Assembly: GCA_003219115.1 (NCBI GenBank)
Contig: QHPN01000204.1
Location: 1-13,074 of the forward strand
Direction: 5' to 3'
Length of the DNA stretch: 13,074 nt
Source of the DNA: Verrucomicrobiota bacterium
GTDB lineage: Bacteria; Verrucomicrobiota; Verrucomicrobiia; Chthoniobacterales; UBA10450
Notes under the pieces: model-generated
What the model saw: only the letters and a program-made list of their open reading frames with translations
The model's database searches: none
Told to the model about the DNA's origin: nothing
Translations under genes and position numbers: made by a program
In this document: piece after piece, positions 7,686 through 13,074 of the stretch
How the letters are laid out: every line of letters begins with the position of its first letter
Numbering within the stretch: the stretch's first letter is position 1

Positions 7686-8816
7686 GTGTCCGAGATTAAG
7701 GTTTCGCAAGTACGATCACGGAAGGACCGCGATGCCTTCATCAAATTTCCATGGAAAATTTATGGCGACGATTCGGCCTGGGTGCCGCCGTTGTTAATTG
7801 AGCGCAAAGCGTTTCTCGATCGAAAGCGTCATCCGTTCTATAAACATGGCGATGCCACATTGTTTCTGGCGAAACGCAACAGCGAAATCGTTGGGCGAAT
7901 CATGGCGAGCGATGACCCGAATTATAACTCACTTCATCAATCAAACGTCGGATGTTTCGGGCTCTTCGATTGCATCGACGATTCTGAAGTAGCGGACGCG
8001 CTCTTTCGCGCTGCGACCGAGTGGGCGCGTGGCAAAGGGCGCACTGAAATAATGGGACCGATCGATTATTCCACGAACTATGTTTGCGGATTATTGATCG
8101 ACGGGTTTCAACACTCGCCAACGCTGTTGACCGCGCACAATCCTCCCTACTATGCCGATTTGATCGAGCGCTGCGGTTTCACCAAAGCGAAGGATTGGTA
8201 CGCATGGTGGTTTTCGGAGGCGCCGCCGGGAGCTGAACGATTGCGAACGATCGCGAAAGCGCGAGCAGGTAGGCAAGGCGTGCGCATTCGGCCGGTCAAT
8301 CTGAAAGATATGGTCGGCGAGGGCCAGCGAATTCGCGCGATCTACAATCAAGCATGGGAAAAAAATTGGGGCTTCGTTCCATTTACCGAAGCAGAAATGG
8401 ACCACATGGCGAAAGAGATGAAGCCATTGCTTGTGCCGGCGGGAACGCTGATTGCGGAAATCGGAGATGAACCGGTCGGTTTCGTGATCGGCGTCCCGGA
8501 CATCAACGTTGCCCTGCGTCATATCAATGGGCGGCTGACAACGTTTGGTCTCCCGATCGGATTACTGAAATTGCTATATTATAGGACTAAAATTCGAACA
8601 GGCCGGCTCATCGCACTCGGCGTGATCGAAAAATATCGTCGTGCTGGGATTGCCGAAATGCTGGTTCTCCAGGTGATGGATGAAGCGTTCAAGCGCGGAT
8701 TCACCGGCGAACTTAGCATGACGCTCGAGGACAATGTGATGGTTAATCGATTCATTGAAGCGATGGGCGCTGAGCGCTACAAGACGTATCGAATCTACAG
8801 GAGGCCGTTATTTTAA
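7686..8816 (+). CDS. GNAT-fold acyltransferase, candidate ceramide N-acyltransferase
   Basis: The product is 376 residues from GTG 7686. The N-terminal half contains FPWKIYGDDSAWVPPLL (21-37), GPIDYSTNYVCGLLIDGF (124-141) and NPPYY (152-156), features of a widespread family usually annotated only as GNAT-like or hypothetical. The C-terminal third (about 253-376) has the acyl-CoA-binding GNAT signature: an IALGVIEKYRRAGIAEML segment with RRAGIA at 318-323, then EDNVMVNRFIEAMGA. There is no signal peptide or obvious membrane span. It is the last gene of the sphingolipid run, 13 bp after the transferase gene. Bacterial ceramide synthases are not homologous to the eukaryotic TLC-domain enzymes, so a GNAT-type protein beside spt is a reasonable candidate for N-acylating the long-chain base. 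This role rests on context; the family assignment is secure. Confidence 0.75.
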   Translation: MSEIKVSQVRSRKDRDAFIKFPWKIYGDDSAWVPPLLIERKAFLDRKRHPFYKHGDATLFLAKRNSEIVGRIMASDDPNYNSLHQSNVGCFGLFDCIDDSEVADALFRAATEWARGKGRTEIMGPIDYSTNYVCGLLIDGFQHSPTLLTAHNPPYYADLIERCGFTKAKDWYAWWFSEAPPGAERLRTIAKARAGRQGVRIRPVNLKDMVGEGQRIRAIYNQAWEKNWGFVPFTEAEMDHMAKEMKPLLVPAGTLIAEIGDEPVGFVIGVPDINVALRHINGRLTTFGLPIGLLKLLYYRTKIRTGRLIALGVIEKYRRAGIAEMLVLQVMDEAFKRGFTGELSMTLEDNVMVNRFIEAMGAERYKTYRIYRRPLF

Positions 8817-8820
8817 CGGC
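8804..8820. terminator. Palindrome holding both convergent stop codons, possible bidirectional terminator
   Basis: GCCGTTA (8804-8810) and TAACGGC (8814-8820) form a perfect 7-bp inverted repeat around TTT. The + gene stop (8814-8816) and the - gene stop (8808-8810) both lie inside it, so the two genes overlap tail to tail by 9 bases. There is no clear T tract on either side, so termination by this hairpin alone is uncertain. Confidence 0.35.
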
Positions 8821-10106
8821 AGATCACTGCAAGCTCTGGCGCGGAGAGCATAACGTATCCAGCAGGAGTGCAGGAGATCTGCCGCGGCGGTTGCGACCTC
8901 CCAAAATGCCATGACTACGAGCGCTTTTTCCGGTATGCCAAAAACAACGCAAGTTGCTAGGACCCAGACATAAATATTGCGCCGCCCGCCAACTAAACGG
9001 ATGATTTGATCGAAAAGTCCGGGTCCAACCAGCGATTTCGCGGCTGGTGTGTAAACCCCAAGTTTGCCTATGCCATCGAGCGCCTCCGCCCCAATCAGCA
9101 GAGCCAAGTAAAAAAAAGCGTTAGGCAGTTGACCCGAGACGTAGAAGTGATACGCCAGCGCCGTCGGCCACACGACTTCGAAGAATGAATCGAACCAATG
9201 CTCGATTTCCCCCGTCTTAGATGTCTCGACCCTGATTCGCGCCTGCTTGCCGTCGAGACCATCCAGAATGCCGATGGTCAATGCGACCAGGATTCCCCCA
9301 ATGAGGTGACCGGTCACGAAAAGAATCACAGTTCCAAAAGCTAAGATTATCCAGGACACTGTGAGCTGATTGGGTGTGACGGTGGTCTTGCAAAGTTTTG
9401 AAATGAGAAAAGTTTCGAGTGGGGCGTGAATGCGCGCGGGAAGATCCTGTGTACCTTTTTGCACTGAGTTGAGGAGAATGCTTTCCGCAAGTTTGACCTG
9501 GTCGGGGAGTGGTGCGGGAAACCAAAAGGGTCTGAGCTTTCGTCGCAGCGCTGGCGAGTAGCAGGGTCGGCGGATCACATCGACTGCAGGGATTGAGTTT
9601 TGTTCCAGGCCATTATTAATCGCCTTTTCCAGTGGACCATTCTGCGTCGAAACCCAGTCGCGTTGCAGTAGTGCTGCACCACACACCTTTGCGCCGAGCG
9701 CATTTGGGGCCGAATCCATCAGCGGTTGAAATTTCGACGGCACGGCGGAATCGACCAGGACCGCCGGCGAACTTTGCGTTGCGAGAAAGTGCAATAGGCG
9801 ACCGTCGAAAACGATATCGCCTCGCACCGCAAGCAGAAGCTGAGCGGCGTCCGGCCAAATGGTGACAATCTGTTCAATTGTCATCGGCCCGTCCGACCGT
9901 TTGGCAAACGTCAGAATCAGCTGCGCGCGAGGTCTGCACTGTTCGATCAATCGTGCCGCAATCAAGTCAGGTGTGCTGGAAACGACAGTTGCTCGCGTAA
10001 TTCCGCACCGCAGCAACGTCCGCAACAGGCGCTCCAGCGTTGATATTCCGCACAGCTCGACCAACGCACCGGGGGACTCGGCTAGGACAACGCATTCATG
10101 AGCCAT
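8808..10106 (-). CDS. CDP-alcohol phosphatidyltransferase with N-terminal degenerate nucleotidyltransferase domain (IPCT-DIPPS-like)
   Basis: This two-domain membrane protein has 432 residues. Residues 1-200 follow a nucleotidyltransferase fold (VVLAE, GISTLERLLRTLLRCGI, GDIVF with Asp97), but the Gly-rich G-x-G-x-R-L loop is replaced by ESPGALVEL, so nucleotide activation is probably lost. Residues 225-432 are a CDP-alcohol transferase with TPNQLT (244-249), DGLDGKQAR (282-290), GEIEHWFDS (299-307) and four or five further hydrophobic spans. The third acidic position appears to be Glu302 rather than Asp, with Asp306 as the likely catalytic base. The domain order matches the bifunctional inositol-1-phosphate cytidylyltransferase / di-myo-inositol-phosphate-phosphate synthases of thermophiles. 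A separate intact cytidylyltransferase is encoded at 11199-11948, so this protein may use its CDP-inositol for a lipid headgroup. The ATG has no clear Shine-Dalgarno site. Confidence 0.8.
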   Translation of the reverse strand: MAHECVVLAESPGALVELCGISTLERLLRTLLRCGITRATVVSSTPDLIAARLIEQCRPRAQLILTFAKRSDGPMTIEQIVTIWPDAAQLLLAVRGDIVFDGRLLHFLATQSSPAVLVDSAVPSKFQPLMDSAPNALGAKVCGAALLQRDWVSTQNGPLEKAINNGLEQNSIPAVDVIRRPCYSPALRRKLRPFWFPAPLPDQVKLAESILLNSVQKGTQDLPARIHAPLETFLISKLCKTTVTPNQLTVSWIILAFGTVILFVTGHLIGGILVALTIGILDGLDGKQARIRVETSKTGEIEHWFDSFFEVVWPTALAYHFYVSGQLPNAFFYLALLIGAEALDGIGKLGVYTPAAKSLVGPGLFDQIIRLVGGRRNIYVWVLATCVVFGIPEKALVVMAFWEVATAAADLLHSCWIRYALRARACSDLPLK

Positions 10107-10253
10107 CGTGATTTGCTTGATACAAGCTGTGGAAATTGGACCTGCTCCGGCGATCGTAATTACTAGACACCTCGCTCTTATTCTGCAACTCCGCGCTGTT
10201 TTCGATCACCGCAGCTTGCTCCCATCGCGGCTCAGTGCTATGCGAAAGATTCT
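10107..10253. promoter_or_regulatory. Divergent intergenic region, presumed promoters
   Basis: These 147 bp separate the - strand transferase gene from the + strand radical SAM gene, so they should contain promoters for both. I see no convincing -35/-10 pair or strong ribosome binding site; TTGCAG (reverse strand, about 10180-10185) with TAGTAA 17 bases downstream is only a weak match. Confidence 0.4.
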
Positions 10254-11198
10254 GTGATTGCCCAAAAAACTTCCGCTCCGGCTGCGGCCCCGAGCATGTT
10301 CTTCCGTCTCTGCTACAGCCCGTTTCTTGCCCAAATGGTCGTGATTCGGCGGTGTAACCTATCCTGCGGATATTGCTCTGAGTACGACAAAACGAGCGAT
10401 CCGGTGCCGGTGGAAACACTTGAGGAGCGCGTGCGGAAACTCAAGGAACTTGGAACCTTTGGGATTTCTCTAACGGGTGGCGAGCCTACAATGCATCCGG
10501 AGCTTCCCCGGCTCATCCGTGCCTGCCGCGAACTTCGTTTCTATCGAACCAGCATGATCACGAACGGCTTTGTTTTAAGGACGGAGCTGATTGAAACACT
10601 CAACAAAGCCGTGCTGCAGAGAATGCAGCTTTCCATCGATGGGGTTCAAGCAAATGAAACGACGCAAAAAGTTCTTAACAACCTGAAGAAACGCCTGCAA
10701 TGGTTGCGGGACCATGCCCGTTTTGAAGTGTTCATCAGCGCGGTCATCGGCGCATGTCCTCCAGCCGAGGCTGACGAAGTCCTCTCCTTTGTCCGTCAGC
10801 TTGGTTTTCGCGCCCGCGTGCTTCTCGTGCACGACAGCCAAGGGCAACTCAAGTTGAGCAACGAAGATTTGCAGGCGTACGAGGACATCGTAAACAAGCT
10901 GCCAAGAAGATGGCCGGAATTCTCGGGCTATCGAAAAAAGCTGGTGAGGGGCCGCCCCGCGCCATTCAGATGCCGGGCTGGCAGTCGTTATCTTTACGTG
11001 GACGAATACGGGAACGTAAATTGGTGCTCACAAACCCGAAAGGTTTGGTCCAAGCCGCTGTTGGATTACACGTTGAACGATTTGCAGGAGCAGTTTTACA
11101 GCTACAAAACTTGTAACCCCAACTGCACACTGAATTGCGCCCGATCAGCCAGTTTATTCGACAACTGGCGTCGCCAGCCGAATCCAGTTGCCAGCTAG
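10254..11198 (+). CDS. Radical SAM protein with C-terminal cysteine cluster
   Basis: The product is 314 residues from a GTG start; ATG 10296, which gives MFFRLCYSPF, is an alternative and neither start has a good Shine-Dalgarno site. The radical SAM core is clear: Cys34, Cys38 and Cys41 in CNLSCGYC bind the 4Fe-4S cluster, and LTGGEP (73-78) contacts SAM. ITNGF and LSIDG follow as expected for the barrel. The C-terminal part carries five more cysteines (Cys240, Cys258, Cys287, Cys291, Cys295), the last three as C-x3-C-x3-C, resembling a SPASM/twitch-type auxiliary cluster site. The substrate is unknown. No precursor peptide is visible beside it, so peptide modification is not supported. Position between lipid genes allows a role in lipid tailoring or headgroup chemistry, but that is speculation. 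Its stop abuts the stop of the opposite-strand gene with no spacer. Confidence 0.8.
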   Translation: MIAQKTSAPAAAPSMFFRLCYSPFLAQMVVIRRCNLSCGYCSEYDKTSDPVPVETLEERVRKLKELGTFGISLTGGEPTMHPELPRLIRACRELRFYRTSMITNGFVLRTELIETLNKAVLQRMQLSIDGVQANETTQKVLNNLKKRLQWLRDHARFEVFISAVIGACPPAEADEVLSFVRQLGFRARVLLVHDSQGQLKLSNEDLQAYEDIVNKLPRRWPEFSGYRKKLVRGRPAPFRCRAGSRYLYVDEYGNVNWCSQTRKVWSKPLLDYTLNDLQEQFYSYKTCNPNCTLNCARSASLFDNWRRQPNPVAS

Positions 11199-11948
11199 CT
11201 AACCGCCAAAATCCGCTCTCTTCCAGAGGCGCGCCTGTAAATGCTTCTCCGCTTGGGCCAGCATTTCCGGTGTGTCGATGTCCTGCCACCAGGCATCCCC
11301 AATATCGATGGCCCGAGCTTTGTTGTGTAACGCCGTCGCTCGCACTCCGTCGCCAAGGCTACAATCGCCGCCGTCGTGCTTTGCGCGTTCGAGGTAATCA
11401 AAAAAATCCAAAGGGCAGACAAAAAGGCCGGTATCGACCGCATTGTAAGTCGTCAAATCCTTGCCGATCTCAGAAATTCGGTCCCCACGAGTCTGAACCT
11501 TCATCGCATCGTCAATATCGAAAATGGAATCTACCTTTCGATCGATCGCGAGATTGAGTTCGTCGAGGACAGCATCACGGATCAAAAGATCGACGATTGC
11601 TTGATCGAATAAATGGTCGCTCATCGTCAGAAGGAAGGGCGAGGTCACATGATTGGCTGCTGCCAGGACGGAGGTGCCGTTTTGTTTCTGCCACTCACGA
11701 TTTTCGATAAAAGAGGACTCGAGCCCGGACGGAACCAGCTCTTTGGTTCCCGCGACCATGCGATCGCTTTCGTAACCGACAATAAAGCTGGCATTTCTAA
11801 TTCCCGCGCGGATCAGGGCGTCGATCGTGTAGCAAATCAAGGGGCGACCAAGCACCGAAACGAAAGGCTTCAGGAACGTTTTGTCGGATCCGCGCAGACG
11901 CGAGCCTTCTCCGGCCATGAGGACTACTGCTTCGGAAACAGCAGTCAT
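11199..11948 (-). CDS. CTP:inositol-1-phosphate cytidylyltransferase-like nucleotidyltransferase
   Basis: This cytoplasmic enzyme is expected to make an NDP-alcohol, most likely CDP-inositol, from CTP and inositol-1-phosphate. With the ATG at 11948 it has 249 residues. The signature loop MAGEGSRL (11-18) and Lys27 are intact, followed by NGTS (90-93), the metal-binding MSDH with Asp111, and WWQDIDTPE (220-228). The section SISEIGKDL-like (157-165, here RISEIGKDL) and YNAVDTGLFV (168-177) closely resembles, from memory, the cytidylyltransferase domain of the archaeal and Thermotoga inositol enzyme. Its ATG overlaps the upstream dehydrogenase stop as ATGA, so the two are translationally coupled. 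Other sugar-1-phosphate nucleotidyltransferases are the alternative. No inositol-1-phosphate synthase is in the window. Confidence 0.75.
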   Translation of the reverse strand: MTAVSEAVVLMAGEGSRLRGSDKTFLKPFVSVLGRPLICYTIDALIRAGIRNASFIVGYESDRMVAGTKELVPSGLESSFIENREWQKQNGTSVLAAANHVTSPFLLTMSDHLFDQAIVDLLIRDAVLDELNLAIDRKVDSIFDIDDAMKVQTRGDRISEIGKDLTTYNAVDTGLFVCPLDFFDYLERAKHDGGDCSLGDGVRATALHNKARAIDIGDAWWQDIDTPEMLAQAEKHLQARLWKRADFGG

Positions 11949-12748
11949 ATCCCGTAATACCTTTTGAGTCCCCAAAGCCTGAGGCGCTGCGGAAGGAATC
12001 TGAAAATCAATGGCGCGATTTTGGTTTGAAATGCGTCGCCAACCGTTATCCGCGGCGGCGGATTCGCCTGATCGATAAGTTCGCAGACGCGACGCGCAAC
12101 CAGATCGGGCTTCGGCGCATTCTTCATGTTGCGTTCCACCGCATCCCAAGTTTTGGCAACCTTTGCCTCATATCGCCGATCGGGTGCGCCGTCCTTACTC
12201 ACTGCATTGTTGAACTCGGTGCAGATATCGCCGGGTTGAAGATCGATAATGCTAACTCGGGAATCTGGCAGCTCCAATTGGATGGTCATGGTCAATGATG
12301 CCATTGCTGCCTTCGCAGCGTTGTAAGCCGCCATGAATGGGACGGGAAGACGGCTAGCCAGGGATGTGACGTTGATGATTAACCCTTCTCCTCGTGCTTG
12401 CATCATGCGTAGTGCAAGTCGCATTAACTGCGTTTGCCCGAAAACAAGAATTTGAAATTGGCTTGCGATTTCTTTGCCGGGAAGATTCTCGACCGGACCA
12501 AAATGACCGCTCCCGGCGTTGTTGATCACGACATCGAAATGACCGGCCTGCGCGAGGGCGGCGTTAAACGCCTCCTCGATGGAACGCGGATCGCCCAGGT
12601 CGAGGCATACTGGATGGAATTGGGACATATCGGGAAGTCGTTCCAGACACCGTGACGTGCCCCAAACTTCATCGCCGCGGGCGAGCAAGGCGTGTGCGAT
12701 AGCGCGACCAATTCCGGAACTGGCCCCGGTTAAAAACACCCGCTTCAT
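11945..12748 (-). CDS. Short-chain dehydrogenase/reductase, candidate 3-ketosphinganine reductase
   Basis: This is an NAD(P)-dependent oxidoreductase of 267 residues, of normal length for classical SDRs. It shows TGASSGIG (7-14) for the cofactor, Asp50, NNAG (76-79), and the catalytic Ser129, Tyr142 and Lys146 with the usual Ser-to-Tyr spacing of 13. The C-terminal segment QTKIAPLIFRFLPQRLRLWG is amphipathic and may touch the membrane, as in SDRs acting on lipids. The ATG at 12748 shares one base with the upstream stop (TGATG), and its own stop overlaps the next start (ATGA), so the three genes form one tight operon. The pathway needs a 3-ketosphinganine reductase, and this is the only oxidoreductase of that type here, but the substrate is not proven; an inositol or sugar substrate is possible. 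Confidence 0.8.
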   Translation of the reverse strand: MKRVFLTGASSGIGRAIAHALLARGDEVWGTSRCLERLPDMSQFHPVCLDLGDPRSIEEAFNAALAQAGHFDVVINNAGSGHFGPVENLPGKEIASQFQILVFGQTQLMRLALRMMQARGEGLIINVTSLASRLPVPFMAAYNAAKAAMASLTMTIQLELPDSRVSIIDLQPGDICTEFNNAVSKDGAPDRRYEAKVAKTWDAVERNMKNAPKPDLVARRVCELIDQANPPPRITVGDAFQTKIAPLIFRFLPQRLRLWGLKRYYGI

Positions 12749-13074
12749 CAAGCCTGCTTTCGGAAGCGGTAATAGTACCACCACCCACTTCCAAACACCG
12801 TGAGAAACGCCACCGCTGCTGTAAGCTGTCCAACAATGCCGCCCAGCGCTGTTCGGCAGAGCAGCGCGGGTACAAGTGCAATCATCGCAATGATGACTGG
12901 TGGACGGATGTTTCTCCACGAGGTCTTCCAGTCAAAGACGATGCGTAACGCAGCGGAGCGTAAAATGCCTTGCGCAATTTGAGGAACCAAGGTGCTCACG
13001 GCGGCACCCATTACCCCGAATCGTGGAATAAGCCAGAGGAGAAGAAGACAGGAAATGGCACAGGCAATCGAAGA
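12748..13074 (-). CDS. Polysaccharide/lipid flippase-like membrane protein, C-terminal fragment
   Basis: The reverse-strand frame is open to the right edge, so only the last 108 residues are seen. They contain LLLLWLIPRFGVMGAAVSTL, a pattern typical of the C-terminal half of O-antigen/MATE-type transporters (Wzx or MurJ-like), then a polar linker and two more membrane spans ending GWWYYYRFRKQA. The Met at 13011 is internal, because the reading continues naturally upstream of it. It is the first known gene of the coupled - strand operon, sharing one base with the dehydrogenase start. Transport of a lipid-linked headgroup or glycan is plausible; the substrate is unknown. Confidence 0.65.
   Translation of the reverse strand, partial: SSIACAISCLLLLWLIPRFGVMGAAVSTLVPQIAQGILRSAALRIVFDWKTSWRNIRPPVIIAMIALVPALLCRTALGGIVGQLTAAVAFLTVFGSGWWYYYRFRKQA

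Noticed and set aside
11949..12149. Upstream extension of the cytidylyltransferase frame
   Set aside because: It overlaps the dehydrogenase and lacks family similarity; the ATGA-coupled start at 11948 fits the conserved N-terminus.
12749..12919. Upstream extension of the dehydrogenase frame
   Set aside because: The SDR fold begins at MKRVFLTGASSGIG, and the upstream bases code for the flippase-like protein in another frame.
1..13074. CRISPR arrays, rRNA, tRNA, insertion sequences or phage genes
   Set aside because: I found no regular spaced repeats, transposase or integrase motifs, terminal inverted repeats or RNA gene signatures.

Overview
The window looks like a chromosomal segment of an aerobic Gram-negative bacterium. 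A TonB-dependent outer-membrane receptor fixes the Gram-negative envelope, and two putative O2-dependent di-iron lipid enzymes imply aerobic life. The style of the receptor (a Trp/Tyr-rich last strand ending in Phe, a 'NNVFDDDPP' motif near the C-terminus), the weak Shine-Dalgarno sites and the GC-rich intergenic hairpins remind me of soil Verrucomicrobiota (Spartobacteria/Chthoniobacterales). That placement is inference, not proof.

Layout. Positions 1-2783 (+) hold a TonB-dependent receptor cut by the left edge. A hairpin-rich spacer (2784-3003) and a small secreted protein resembling the first part of a receptor plug (3004-3294) follow. After a 333-bp non-coding stretch comes a + strand run of five genes: serine palmitoyltransferase (3628-4908), a DES1-like sphingolipid desaturase (5043-6068), an FA2H-like fatty acid 2-hydroxylase (6061-6684), a CDP-alcohol phosphatidyltransferase (6752-7672) and a GNAT-fold acyltransferase (7686-8816). 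Converging on it is a - strand CDP-alcohol phosphatidyltransferase with a degenerate nucleotidyltransferase domain (8808-10106). A radical SAM protein (10254-11198, +) follows. A tightly coupled - strand set closes the window: flippase-like membrane protein (12748-13074, cut by the right edge), short-chain dehydrogenase (11945-12748) and an inositol-1-phosphate cytidylyltransferase-like enzyme (11199-11948).

How the genes may work together. The locus reads as a nearly complete pathway for a decorated sphingolipid. Serine palmitoyltransferase would make the 3-keto long-chain base, the dehydrogenase is a candidate for reducing it, and the GNAT protein is a candidate N-acyltransferase. The desaturase and hydroxylase would add a backbone double bond and a 2-hydroxy acyl chain, both typical of eukaryotic ceramides. 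The cytidylyltransferase would supply CDP-inositol, and one or both CDP-alcohol transferases would attach a phospho-inositol-type headgroup. The flippase-like protein could move the product or an intermediate across the inner membrane. The enzyme families are well supported by motifs; the joint pathway, the inositol headgroup and the role of the radical SAM protein are inference.
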